A DNA stretch of 64,000 nucleotides. It comes from an uncultured bacterium (GTDB taxonomy: Bacteria > Bacillota_I > Bacilli_A > RFN20 > CAG-826). The DNA lies in NCBI GenBank assembly GCA_949285665.1, contig CASDYC010000001.1, positions 768,107-832,106 of the forward strand. Reading direction: 5' to 3'. The notes below the pieces were generated by a model that was not told the origin of the DNA, did no database searches, and saw only the letters and a list, made by a program, of their open reading frames with translations. Positions 45,616 through 54,531 of this stretch are shown here, piece after piece (position 1 is the stretch's first letter; every line of letters starts with the position of its first letter). The position numbers were made by a program, and so were the translations under genes.

Positions 45616-46290
45616 ATGGCTAATGAATTAGATGAATTAAGAGATCCAGTTAATGAACAAGGAAGAGATGTTGGAGTAATTGAAAAACAAGTACCAGTAA
45701 GTTATGGACTTGGAACAAAAATCTTCATTGTTTGTATGTGGACAATACCAGGATTTATTGTTGGTGGTTTAATTCTTGAATACTACAAAATGAGAGCAAA
45801 GCAATACCTTGCTCAATTACAACAAAAAATCCAACACGATGCATCACAAATTGATAACTACTTAGAACAAAGAGTTATGATTTTACAAAATGCTGCTAAA
45901 TTACTTGATAAAGCAATTGATTTAGACAAAGATGTTATGACTAAAGTTGCTCAATATCGTGGTGGTAATAATGCTGAAAGCGATAATGCAAGAAATCAAA
46001 CAAGCCAAGCTGTTGACAGATTATTTGGTCAAATTAATGTTGCTTTTGAACAATATCCAGATTTAAAAGCTCATAATGAAATCGAAGAATGTTTAAAACA
46101 AAATAGTTATCTTCAAAAAGAAATTACTGCAGCTAGAGAACTTTATAATGATACTGTTTATCAATGGAATGCTGCTATCCAAGAATGGCCAGCAAAATTA
46201 ATTGTTGCTACTAAAAAAGGCTATACAACAAGAGTTCCATTTTCAACTAGTAAAGAAATTAAAGAACAAGCAAGAGGTACATTTTTTTAA
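45616..46290 (+). CDS. LemA family protein
   Basis: 224 aa. One membrane helix (about 35-55, IFIVCMWTIPGFIVGGLIL) followed by a long helical bundle with LemA landmarks: NYLEQRVMILQNAAKLLDKA, FEQYPDLKAH, and AARELYNDTVYQWNAAIQEW with the C-terminal FP-like WPAKLI. Strong SD AAGGAGG. Has an N-terminal ~30-residue cytoplasmic extension not usual in LemA. Paired with the DUF3137-like gene. Members have been linked to envelope stress and two-component signalling, mechanism unclear. Confidence 0.9.
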   Translation: MANELDELRDPVNEQGRDVGVIEKQVPVSYGLGTKIFIVCMWTIPGFIVGGLILEYYKMRAKQYLAQLQQKIQHDASQIDNYLEQRVMILQNAAKLLDKAIDLDKDVMTKVAQYRGGNNAESDNARNQTSQAVDRLFGQINVAFEQYPDLKAHNEIEECLKQNSYLQKEITAARELYNDTVYQWNAAIQEWPAKLIVATKKGYTTRVPFSTSKEIKEQARGTFF

Positions 46291-46426
46291 AAAGTAAAAA
46301 AGATTTTAATTGTATTAACTTTTTGTTATACTGAGCGAATTTTATTGAATATTATATAATATATAATATAATTTTATTTGTATACGCAAAAAGTTATACT
46401 TTTAATAAACTAAAGGAGATAAAAAT

Positions 46427-47800
46427 ATGAAAAAAAGTTTATTAGCATTAAGTCTATTAGCTTTTGTCGGATTAGGATTAGCTTCTTGTTCACCAAGTGA
46501 TTCCACAGCAACTAGTGTTAGTGCTCCTCAAGGTGATAAAGGTGACACAGGTCAAAAAGGTCCAACAGGCGACAAAGGTCCAGTAGGCGATACCGGTCCA
46601 TCAGGAAGCCAAGGATTAGATGGACAAGATGGAAGCAAAGGTCCAACAGGCGACAAAGGTCCAACAGGTGAAACTGGTGACAAAGGTCCAGATGGTTCAG
46701 ATGGTGTTGATGGAGAAAAAACATATTCAACAACAGTATTAGGAAACGAACATGGTTGGATTGATGTTAGTGTTGCAAGTGCAACAGTTGGAACTGATGT
46801 AACTTATACAGTCCATGACTATGATACAACTGATGTATGGCAATTTAAATCATTAACATTAAATGAAACAACATTTACATTTGATGATATGGAAAAAGCA
46901 GAAGATGGAACTTACAAAACAACTGTTAAAATGGTTGAAGGTGGTTATCTTGCTTCTTGTGAATTCGTAGAAGTTGAAGCAACCGCTGCTGATGTTCTTG
47001 AAGCTTTAGGTTCATTAAAAGAAGGTGAAAATGTTATTAATTTAAAGAGTGATTTAGTACTTGGAAAACCAGAAAGTGGAACAACTGTATTAAATATTAC
47101 TACAACTGAAAATCAATCACTTGTTTTAGATGGTAATGGCGCAACTATTGAAGTTGAAGAATCTACTGAAGCAAGCGCTGGTTATAAATACATTGATTTA
47201 GCTAATGCAAAAGGTGATGTTACGATTAGAAATATTAACTTTGTAAAAGATACACAAGGTTCAGGTTATGATGATTATGGTATCTATATGGGTGCTAACA
47301 CAACTGGTGATATCATAATTGAAAATTGTACATTTGCATCTAAAGGTCAAACAGGAAAATATTTAACTGCTAACATTTGGTTAGATGGTGGCAACACAAA
47401 TAACATCATTATTAGAAATAACGTATTTAAAAATAGAGTTATTAATATGCATGGTGGAACAGGCACAGTTAATAACGTAACTATTGAAAATAACGACTTT
47501 ACTGGTATTTCATTAGTTGGTTATAACTCAATTACAGTTTCTAATTATTTACACAATACTAAAATTGTAAACAACACTTATTCAAGTGACACATCTACAT
47601 ATGATGATGGTTGCTTCATTTTATTCCATAAAGATTTTGCACTTGTTGCAGATGAATCTGAATCATTCAAAGATACATTAATCTCTGGAAACGTTGGAAA
47701 TCCTGAAGCATTATATGTTGTCCAAAATAACCCAGATTCAGTATTCGACGATGCATTAAATTACAAGATCTTAATTCAAGATGGCATCGTAATCGAATAA
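46427..47800 (+). CDS. Collagen-like lipoprotein with beta-helix region (2)
   Basis: 457 aa. Lipobox LASC, lipid Cys21. Residues 36-98 are 21 Gly-X-Y triplets (GDKGDTGQKGPTGDKGPVGD at the start), the same number as in the lipoprotein at 29583. Then the same ~85-residue beta domain (TTVLGNEHGWIDVSVAS to LASCEF) and a right-handed beta-helix-like region (VTIRNINFVKDT, DIIIENCTFAS, NIIIRNNVFKN, VTIENNDFTG: one rung per ~20 residues). Likely a trimeric stalk holding three beta helices at the cell surface; ligand unknown. SD AAAGGAG. Confidence 0.88.
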   Translation: MKKSLLALSLLAFVGLGLASCSPSDSTATSVSAPQGDKGDTGQKGPTGDKGPVGDTGPSGSQGLDGQDGSKGPTGDKGPTGETGDKGPDGSDGVDGEKTYSTTVLGNEHGWIDVSVASATVGTDVTYTVHDYDTTDVWQFKSLTLNETTFTFDDMEKAEDGTYKTTVKMVEGGYLASCEFVEVEATAADVLEALGSLKEGENVINLKSDLVLGKPESGTTVLNITTTENQSLVLDGNGATIEVEESTEASAGYKYIDLANAKGDVTIRNINFVKDTQGSGYDDYGIYMGANTTGDIIIENCTFASKGQTGKYLTANIWLDGGNTNNIIIRNNVFKNRVINMHGGTGTVNNVTIENNDFTGISLVGYNSITVSNYLHNTKIVNNTYSSDTSTYDDGCFILFHKDFALVADESESFKDTLISGNVGNPEALYVVQNNPDSVFDDALNYKILIQDGIVIE

Positions 47801-47887
47801 AATAAATAAAATAAAAAATTAGTTTTACGGAATTTTCTAATCAAAAAAATTCTACCTCACACATATAAAAAATACACGCATACATAC

Positions 47888-47919
47888 AAAAATGTACGGG
47901 ATTAATCCCGTACATTTTT
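47888..47919. terminator. Bidirectional terminator, perfect 32-bp palindrome
   Basis: AAAAATGTACGGGATT/AATCCCGTACATTTTT, with T and A runs on the two sides, between convergent lipoprotein 2 and the metal ATPase gene. Confidence 0.9.
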
Positions 47920-47945
47920 TGCTTTACACTTTCTGGGTTATTTTA

Positions 47946-49874
47946 TTATTTGTTATTTTTTATTAGTCTAATAGTTAGTGCAAATAATAGAGATAAAATT
48001 AAAATACCAACATCTCCAAATATTGCAAGCCATAAACTGACATCACTTACAATTGCTAATATCATAATAATTACTTTTACTAAAATACTAACAATAATAT
48101 TAGTTATTACGACAAAATAATTGTATTTTGCAACTTTTTTTAAGAATGATATCTTAGATATTTTATCATCTGTAATTGATATATCACTAGATTCTATTGC
48201 AATATCGCTTCCAATGCTTCCCATAGATATTCCAACACTAGCTAGTGATAAACTTGGAGCATCATTAATTCCATCTCCAACATAAGTTACATATTTATCA
48301 TTATTTTTAATTTCTTTTAGTTTATTAACTTTTTCTTCTGGTAATAATTCATAATAATAATTGTTAATATTTAAATCATGAGCTAAATTACTAACAGCAT
48401 ATTTATTGTCACCAGATAATATAAATGTATTTTTATAACCAGATTTATATAAATTATTAATATCTTCTTTAATATTATCTTTATATTGATCTTTTAATGA
48501 TATATAACCAATTAAATTATGATTTTTAAATACAAATACATAAGTAGAATCAAGATTTAGTTTTAAATTGCTAAGTTGATTGCTGTCTAATAATTTTTTA
48601 CTACCAATTTCATATAAATTATTATTTTCATCACTAGCTTCTATTTTAATACCAGCTATTTCTTTAATATTTAGTTTTAGTTCTTTAATGCTTTTATTTT
48701 TTGAATAATTTTTAATAGCTTTTGCAATAGGATGATTACTATTTAATTCTAATGAATAAATAATATTATTAAATTCATCAATATTATTAAAATTATTAAC
48801 TAATTTTACATCATTAACATATAATTCACCTTTAGTTAATGTCCCGGTTTTATCAAAAACAATCGATTTTGATTTTCTAATAATATCTAAATAATTACCA
48901 CCTTTTATTAATATTCCATTTTTAGAACATTTAGCAATACTTAACATATAAGCTAGAGGAATTGAAATTACCATTGAACAAGGACAAGAAACAACTAATA
49001 ATTCGCAACCTTTATAAAACCAACTACTCCAATCACTTGGATTTAAACTAGATCCAATAACAATTAATAATATTGCACCAAATATAACAATAGGAGTGTA
49101 AAATTTTGCAAAAGTGTGAATAAATTTTTCTGTTTTTGCCTTATTTGAAGTGGATTCTTTAATTAAATTTATAATTCTTGTAATTGTAGAGTCTTTATTT
49201 TCTTTAATTACTTTTCCTTTTATTGTATTAGTTAGGTTAAGGCTTCCAGAATATATTTCATCATATTTATTTTTTTCTACCGGTATTGATTCACCAGTTA
49301 AGTTTTTTTGATCAATTGAAGCAACATCTGATAATAAAATTATATCAAGAGGTATATTTTCTCCTGCAAATACGTATATTTCTTGATTAACTTTAACTTT
49401 ATTTATATCTATTAATTTATATTCATTATTTTCTTTAATTCTAGCATTGTATGATTTTAATTTAACTAAACTAGATATATCTTTTTTACTTTTATTTATT
49501 GCATAATCTTCAAATTCTTCACCGAGTTTATATAATAAAATAACTGCTAAACCTTCGGCATATTCTCCAATAATAAATGCTCCAATTGATGCAATTACCA
49601 TTAAAGTGTTTTCATTAAATATATCTTTATTTATTATTCTTTTAATTCCTTGATAAATAATATCATAAGATAATAATAAATAAACAATAATACATATTGG
49701 TAAGATTACAGCATATTTATAATTGATATTAGAATCATCAATTATTCCATTTTCAAATAATTCATGTGTATAAGGAATAAAAGATAATATTATATAAACA
49801 ATAATAAATATTGCAGAAAATATCATTACAGAATATTTAAAAAATTTTTTATTAAATTTAAATTTCATAATCAT
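47946..49874 (-). CDS. cadA: Heavy-metal P1B-type ATPase (Zn/Cd/Pb class) without N-terminal metal domain
   Basis: 642 aa. P-type exporter with TGES at 193-196, the membrane metal site CPC at 297-299 (VVSCPCSMVISIP, as in CadA/ZntA), phosphorylation motif DKTGTLT at 341-347, the SNHPIAKAI histidine-proline motif and GDGINDAPSL near residue 540. Helices before residue 120 and after 580. Unlike most CadA proteins it starts directly at the first helix; the HMA domain is encoded as a separate upstream gene overlapping by four bases. Exports Zn(II)/Cd(II)/Pb(II) by class inference. Confidence 0.9.
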   Translation of the reverse strand: MIMKFKFNKKFFKYSVMIFSAIFIIVYIILSFIPYTHELFENGIIDDSNINYKYAVILPICIIVYLLLSYDIIYQGIKRIINKDIFNENTLMVIASIGAFIIGEYAEGLAVILLYKLGEEFEDYAINKSKKDISSLVKLKSYNARIKENNEYKLIDINKVKVNQEIYVFAGENIPLDIILLSDVASIDQKNLTGESIPVEKNKYDEIYSGSLNLTNTIKGKVIKENKDSTITRIINLIKESTSNKAKTEKFIHTFAKFYTPIVIFGAILLIVIGSSLNPSDWSSWFYKGCELLVVSCPCSMVISIPLAYMLSIAKCSKNGILIKGGNYLDIIRKSKSIVFDKTGTLTKGELYVNDVKLVNNFNNIDEFNNIIYSLELNSNHPIAKAIKNYSKNKSIKELKLNIKEIAGIKIEASDENNNLYEIGSKKLLDSNQLSNLKLNLDSTYVFVFKNHNLIGYISLKDQYKDNIKEDINNLYKSGYKNTFILSGDNKYAVSNLAHDLNINNYYYELLPEEKVNKLKEIKNNDKYVTYVGDGINDAPSLSLASVGISMGSIGSDIAIESSDISITDDKISKISFLKKVAKYNYFVVITNIIVSILVKVIIMILAIVSDVSLWLAIFGDVGILILSLLFALTIRLIKNNK

Positions 49875-50092
49875 TGCCCTTCTATAGAAATAAGAGTTAC
49901 TCCACCCTCAAATTTATCACAAACCTTTAAAATATCTTGCAAAACTTCCATATTTTCTATATCTAAATCAATTGTATTCATAAAATAATTAATATTTACA
50001 TTATTAACACCTTTAATTTTCTTTAATTTATTTTCTAATGAATTAGCACAATTTATACAATCAATTCCTTCAAATAAATAATTTAATATCAT
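49871..50092 (-). CDS. Stand-alone HMA metal-binding protein
   Basis: 73 aa. Ferredoxin-like HMA fold with the metal pair C12 and C15 in GIDCINCANSLE, then beta strands VNNVNINYFMNTIDLDIE. It overlaps the ATPase gene by four bases (ATGA) and follows arsR by two. Looks like the N-terminal domain of CadA split off as its own protein; it may pass metal to the ATPase. The acidic C-terminal half (DLDIENMEVL) favours divalent metals over copper. Confidence 0.88.
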   Translation of the reverse strand: MILNYLFEGIDCINCANSLENKLKKIKGVNNVNINYFMNTIDLDIENMEVLQDILKVCDKFEGGVTLISIEGQ

Positions 50093-50094
50093 TA

Positions 50095-50424
50095 TTATTT
50101 TTCCTCCTCATTAAATAAGTGGTCATAAGCTAAGTCTAATATACTTTCAACATGTTCATCATCTAGTGTATAAAATACTTTTACACCTATTTTTTCCCAC
50201 TTAACAATTTTATTTAATTTTAAAATTGTTAATTGATGAGATAAGTTTGATTTTGTGATATTTAATAAATCACATAAATCATTACCACATAATTTTTGAT
50301 TTCTTAATGCATATATAATTTTTAATCTTGTCGGATCTTTAAAATTAGAAAAGAAATTCCCCATTGCGTTCAATTTATCAAATTGGTTTAATTTTTTTCT
50401 AGTTAAATCTAATGAATTGCCCAT
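50095..50424 (-). CDS. ArsR/SmtB-family metal-sensing repressor (CadC/SmtB-like)
   Basis: 109 aa winged-helix homodimer. Recognition region LCDLLNITKSNLSHQLTIL. C46 and C51 in helix 3 (LCGNDLC) resemble a CadC-type thiolate site, and D89, H91 and H102 in helix 5 match the SmtB alpha5 spacing (D-x-H-x10-H), so Zn/Cd sensing is likely. First gene of the operon; a perfect inverted repeat lies just upstream of its ATG. SD AGAGGT. Confidence 0.9.
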   Translation of the reverse strand: MGNSLDLTRKKLNQFDKLNAMGNFFSNFKDPTRLKIIYALRNQKLCGNDLCDLLNITKSNLSHQLTILKLNKIVKWEKIGVKVFYTLDDEHVESILDLAYDHLFNEEEK

Positions 50425-50434
50425 ATACTACCTC

Positions 50435-50462
50435 TAATAGTTGAATAGTTGTTCAACTATTA
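50435..50462 (-). promoter_or_regulatory. Operator of the cad-type operon
   Basis: Inverted repeat with 11-bp perfect arms, TAATAGTTGAA (50435-50445) and TTCAACTATTA (50452-50462), spacer TAGTTG. Ten bases upstream of the arsR start codon; has the TTGAA/TTCAA centre usual for SmtB/CadC boxes. Confidence 0.8.
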
Positions 50463-50642
50463 ATATATTAGTAAATTTTAATATTTTTTCAATATTTTTT
50501 TTAAAAATTTAGTAATAAAACGAAAAAAAGATAAATATTTTTAAAAATTTAGTTTAGCCAAGAATTAATATAAGGATACAAGATAACAGATAAGATAACA
50601 TACAAAATAATTTTTTAAATAACTTTTAAAAATATTTGTATT

Positions 50643-50670
50643 AAAAAAGATAGCAAATTTTGCTATCTTT
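50643..50670 (-). terminator. Intrinsic terminator of the 50708 membrane protein gene
   Basis: AAAGATAGC/GCTATCTTT (50646-50654 with 50662-50670), followed on the minus strand by a T run (50643-50648). The rest of 50463-50642 is AT-rich with nothing recognised. Confidence 0.75.
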
Positions 50671-50707
50671 AAAAATTTATCTTAAATAGATGTGTATTTT
50701 ATCTTTT

Positions 50708-51424
50708 TTAAAGCGTCTTATTTTCTGAATCTATATTTTCTTTTGTGTCTTCTTTAACTTCTTTTGTATCAGTATTTTGATTATTTTCAATTGTATTAAT
50801 GTTTTCTTTATTATTTACAAATACAAAATCAAATAAAGTATTAAATATACATAAAGTAACATCAACAATTAATAATAAAACAATTGCAACAATAGTAAGC
50901 ACAGTATTGATCATAATTAAGTAACAAATACTAGTAATTAAAAATATTACAGTTGAAATAATTTTAATAATATTTCTTGCATGATCATTAACTTTTAAGA
51001 TATTTGGAAATGAAGTAATAAATAATAAAATTGAGAATATCATTGTAAATACTGAGGCAACTACAACAGAAGTTGTATTATAAAAGGTTGTAATTGCTAT
51101 AAATGCTACAACAAACATTAATAAAGCCATTAAACTTTTAACTAAAATTGAAATAAAATATTCTTTTTTTAATTCTTTTTTATTGACTAATGAAATAACA
51201 TAATAAATAACAAAAGCTATTATAGAACAAGAAACAATTAATTCCATTATTCCAAGAAATAAAGTGAGCATTCCATATGGTACAAAACTTTCTCTTAAAA
51301 ATTTAATACCATTAATTAGATTAGCAAAGCCATCAATAAGTAGTAATATTGAAGCAATACTTGCAAATGAGACATAAACAATATCTAATATTGTTTTTGT
51401 CAATTTAATTTCGTTTTCTTTCAT
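50708..51424 (-). CDS. Multispanning membrane protein, unknown function
   Basis: 238 aa, not recognised. Six to seven hydrophobic helices fill residues 10-205 (e.g. FASIASILLLIDGFANLI, MLTLFLGIMELIVSCSIIAF), followed by a hydrophilic Asn/Glu/Lys/Thr-rich tail of about 30 residues. It has a TATAAT (about 51451), an SD AAGGAG and its own terminator, so it is monocistronic. No conserved motif allows a function to be proposed. Confidence 0.65.
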   Translation of the reverse strand: MKENEIKLTKTILDIVYVSFASIASILLLIDGFANLINGIKFLRESFVPYGMLTLFLGIMELIVSCSIIAFVIYYVISLVNKKELKKEYFISILVKSLMALLMFVVAFIAITTFYNTTSVVVASVFTMIFSILLFITSFPNILKVNDHARNIIKIISTVIFLITSICYLIMINTVLTIVAIVLLLIVDVTLCIFNTLFDFVFVNNKENINTIENNQNTDTKEVKEDTKENIDSENKTL

Positions 51425-51483
51425 AAATAAAATAATCTCCTTGATTGATAATATTATATCATTGTTAAAAACTAATGATTAAT

Positions 51484-52221
51484 TTAATTAAGTTTTGAAA
51501 ATACTTTTCCAACTTTATCTTTAATAAATAGTTTTACTTTTTTATTACCTATATTTAATTCATCATTATTAATAACTACAATATTATCTCCAAAAAAGTA
51601 ATTAATTAACCCATTTGCCGGGTATACACTTAAAGAAGTGCCTGCAATTATTAATAAATCTGCTTCTTGTAAGGCAATAATTGCTTTTGTTAATACCATT
51701 TCATTAAGTGGTTCTTCATATAAAACAACATCTGGTTTAATAATTCCATTACATACACTACATCTTGGGACCCCATTAGAATTTAAAATATAATCTAAAT
51801 CAAAAAATCTCCCACAGTTTTGACAGTAATTTCTATAAATTGATCCATGTAATTCAATTACGTTTTTACTACCAGCTAATTGATGTAAGCCATCAATATT
51901 TTGAGTAATTATTTTAATATTTTTACCTTCTTTTTCTTTTTTTGCTAAGTATAAGTGAGCATTATTTGGTTTGGCATCTTTTTTAATCATAAAAGATTTA
52001 TAAAATTCATAAAAAGTCTCTGTATTATTTTTAAAATAATGATGAGATAACATCTCTTCATATGGTTTATCATAAATTGATTTTAATTTATATAAACCAT
52101 CTTTACTTCTAAAATCTGGAATTCCACTTTCAGTTGATACTCCAGCTCCACCAAAGAATACTATTTTATTAGCATTATTTATTAAATCTTGTAATTCTTG
52201 TATTTTTTTATCTTGTATCAT
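51484..52221 (-). CDS. NAD-dependent protein deacylase (sirtuin)
   Basis: 245 aa. GAGVSTESGIPDFRS at 25-39 (NAD), TQNIDGLH at 106-113, catalytic H125 (IELHGS), zinc ligands C133, C136, C154 and C157, and GTSLSVYPA near 195. Full-length CobB/SrtN type. Deacetylates or deacylates lysines and releases nicotinamide. No SD; a TAAAAT-like box lies 6 bases before the ATG, so a leaderless start is possible. Diverges from the flavodoxin-smpB operon. Confidence 0.94.
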   Translation of the reverse strand: MIQDKKIQELQDLINNANKIVFFGGAGVSTESGIPDFRSKDGLYKLKSIYDKPYEEMLSHHYFKNNTETFYEFYKSFMIKKDAKPNNAHLYLAKKEKEGKNIKIITQNIDGLHQLAGSKNVIELHGSIYRNYCQNCGRFFDLDYILNSNGVPRCSVCNGIIKPDVVLYEEPLNEMVLTKAIIALQEADLLIIAGTSLSVYPANGLINYFFGDNIVVINNDELNIGNKKVKLFIKDKVGKVFSKLN

Positions 52222-52285
52222 ATTTTTATTTTAAATTTATATGGAAATTTTGTAAATATAAATAAAACATATTAATAACTTGGTT

Positions 52286-52301
52286 TATAATATTCTTTAT
52301 A
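52286..52301 (+). promoter_or_regulatory. Leaderless promoter of the flavodoxin-smpB-folC-folT operon
   Basis: TATAAT at 52286-52291, nine bases, ATG at 52301. The in-frame ATG at 52280 lies upstream of this -10 box and is rejected as start. Confidence 0.6.
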
Positions 52302-52855
52302 TGAAAACAATAATTATTTATCACTCTGAATGCGGTCATACAAAAAGATATGCTGAAGATTTAAAAATTAGAATTGCCGCCGATGAATTAATAGAAGTTA
52401 AAAAAATGTCATTTAAGAAATTAAAACAATATGACACTATTTTTTATGGTGGAAACATAAAAAATAATGAAATTGTTGGATTAAAAAAATTAATGAAATA
52501 TTATGATAAATTAACTAATAAAAACATATTTATCTTTGGAGTTGGAATGACTGCTCAAAATAATGATCCATATGTTAGAAATTTAGTTATTACAACTAAT
52601 GATTTAGATGATAAACATGTTAGATTATATTTATTACCTGGCGGAATTAATATTAATTTATTTTCTCCATTAAAAAGATTTATGTTTAAAACTGCTTTAA
52701 AAGTTGCCAAAAAGAATGATAAAAATTTAGGTGGAAATTCTAGTCAACAAGATATGGCTTTTAATATGTTATTAAAAGATGGAATTGACTTAGTTAATAT
52801 TAATAACTTAGATAAAATGGTTATTGTTTATAATAAGGTAAAAGATAATGGATAA
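52301..52855 (+). CDS. Flavodoxin-domain protein
   Basis: 184 aa. N-terminal MKTIIIYHSECGHTKRYAED is the FMN-phosphate loop of flavodoxin-like proteins (YxSxxGxT pattern), followed by YDTIFYGGNIKNNEI and IFIFGVGM. Resembles the Flavodoxin_5 group (HemG-like, menaquinone-linked protoporphyrinogen oxidase relatives), but the second half is divergent. Role unknown. First gene of the operon, overlapping smpB by eight bases. Confidence 0.8.
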   Translation: MKTIIIYHSECGHTKRYAEDLKIRIAADELIEVKKMSFKKLKQYDTIFYGGNIKNNEIVGLKKLMKYYDKLTNKNIFIFGVGMTAQNNDPYVRNLVITTNDLDDKHVRLYLLPGGININLFSPLKRFMFKTALKVAKKNDKNLGGNSSQQDMAFNMLLKDGIDLVNINNLDKMVIVYNKVKDNG

Positions 52856-53315
52856 TATTAAAATAATATCAACTAATAGAAGAGCAAATCATGATTATTT
52901 TTTATCTGATTTTTTAGAAGCTGGAATTGCCTTAAAAGGTACTGAAATAAAATCATTAAGACATAATAATGTTAGTATTAAAGAATCGTATGTCTTTTTA
53001 AAAAATAATGAAGCTTATATTATTAATATGAATATTCCAATTTATGAAAAAGGAACAATTTTTAATCACGAACCAAAAAGAGATCGAAAACTATTACTAC
53101 ATAAATCAGAAATTTATCGCTTACAAAGTAAAATTAAAGAAAAAGGTTATACAATAATTCCAACTAAAGTATATTTAAAAAAAGGCAAAGCTAAAGTTGA
53201 AATAGCACTAGCTAAGGGTAAAAAATTATACGATAAACGAGAAACAATTAAAAAGAATGAATCAAAAAGAGAAATAGATAAATTAATGAAGGAAAAAAAT
53301 AATGAAAAACGATAA
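52848..53315 (+). CDS. smpB: SsrA-binding protein SmpB
   Basis: 155 aa. Carries tmRNA to stalled ribosomes. OB-fold core with STNRRANHDYFLSDFLEAGI, LKGTEIKSLRHNNVSIKESY, NHEPKRDRKLLLHKSEI and the decoding-centre tail (AKGKKLYDKRETIKKNESKR). The tmRNA gene ssrA is not in the window. Overlaps folC by 14 bases; the usual partners secG and rnr are not adjacent. Confidence 0.96.
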   Translation: MDNIKIISTNRRANHDYFLSDFLEAGIALKGTEIKSLRHNNVSIKESYVFLKNNEAYIINMNIPIYEKGTIFNHEPKRDRKLLLHKSEIYRLQSKIKEKGYTIIPTKVYLKKGKAKVEIALAKGKKLYDKRETIKKNESKREIDKLMKEKNNEKR

Positions 53316-54531
53316 AAACTTATTAGAATTCTTAAATAATAACTTAAATTATGAATATGATAATTATAACTTTTTATCATTTTTAGATAAGATTAATTTT
53401 ACCCTAGATATTCCTTTTATTCATGTAACCGGAACAAATGGTAAAACAACACTATCAAAATTACTAAATTATGTTTATTTAGAAAATAATTATAAAGTAG
53501 GATTATTTTCTTTTAATGAATTTAATTTAATTAACTCAATAAATATAAATGGAAAAACAAAAAATATTGAGGAATTGCAAGGAATTTATGATGAATATTA
53601 TAAATTAATTAATAAATATAACTTAAATTCTTATGAGGTTTTATTCTTTATTTCATTAGTGTTGTTTAAAAAAGAAAAACTAGATTTAGTAATTATTGAT
53701 ACATATATGGGTGGAGAATATGATTTTACAAACATCGATGAATCTCCAATTCTTGCAATAATTAATAATGTAGAATTAGAACATAGTGATATCTTAGGAA
53801 GATCAAAATCAGAAATTGCTTATACAAAAGGTGGAATTATAAAACCAGATTCACAAGTTTTAATTAATGTACTTGATGAAGATTGTGAATTTGCAATTAA
53901 AGAAATTGCTAAAAAATATAAAATAAATGTTCATAAAGTTAATGAATACTATAATTATGATGTTAAAGATGAAAAATTACATGTTTCATATTTCCCATTT
54001 AAAGAATTAACATTTAATAATGCTGGTTTATATAATAGATATAATATTGCATGTTTATTAGAAGCATTATTAATATTAAAAGATAAATATAATTATGATG
54101 AAGATTTAATTCAAAAAGGAATTAATCGCTTTAATGAAATTGGCTACTATAATATTTTTAATGTTAATGATAAAAAAATAATCCTAGATAATGCTCATAA
54201 TCCGGCAAGCTTAGAAGTGCTTGGAAAAACACTAGCTTATACTATAAATCAAGATATAAAAGCAATTGCAGCGGTTGATAATTCTAAAAATATTGAAAAA
54301 ATGCTTGGAATTATTCAAAAAAGAGTATCTAAATTATACCTAACAACATATGATGATATAAATGCACGAGATAAAGATGGATTTATATTATTTTTAGATG
54401 ATTATGAATATTTTCAAGATTATCAAGAAATATATGATAAACTAATAAACGATGAAGAAACTAAATTTATATTATTCACTGGTAGTGAAAAATATATATA
54501 CCAAGTTTATAACAAACTATTTAAAAAATGA
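53302..54531 (+). CDS. folC: Folylpolyglutamate/dihydrofolate synthase
   Basis: 409 aa. Mur-ligase family; adds Glu to folates. P-loop VTGTNGKTT at 42-50, the omega-loop/Ser segment FSFNEFNLINSI, IDTYMGGEYDFTN, an ELEHSDILG histidine-type motif, LDNAHNPASL in the C-terminal domain. A His-Asn-Pro pattern agrees with FolC. Overlaps smpB upstream and folT downstream (four bases), so folate retention and uptake are co-expressed. FPGS versus DHFS activity cannot be told apart by eye. Confidence 0.9.
   Translation: MKNDKNLLEFLNNNLNYEYDNYNFLSFLDKINFTLDIPFIHVTGTNGKTTLSKLLNYVYLENNYKVGLFSFNEFNLINSININGKTKNIEELQGIYDEYYKLINKYNLNSYEVLFFISLVLFKKEKLDLVIIDTYMGGEYDFTNIDESPILAIINNVELEHSDILGRSKSEIAYTKGGIIKPDSQVLINVLDEDCEFAIKEIAKKYKINVHKVNEYYNYDVKDEKLHVSYFPFKELTFNNAGLYNRYNIACLLEALLILKDKYNYDEDLIQKGINRFNEIGYYNIFNVNDKKIILDNAHNPASLEVLGKTLAYTINQDIKAIAAVDNSKNIEKMLGIIQKRVSKLYLTTYDDINARDKDGFILFLDDYEYFQDYQEIYDKLINDEETKFILFTGSEKYIYQVYNKLFKK

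Noticed and set aside
50463-50642. Possible small RNA or gene between arsR and the 50708 gene
   Set aside because: Only A/T-rich sequence without a supported ORF, promoter pair or stable fold apart from the terminator at 50646.
52280-52300. ATG start extending the flavodoxin gene by seven codons
   Set aside because: It is upstream of the -10 box used for the 52301 start.
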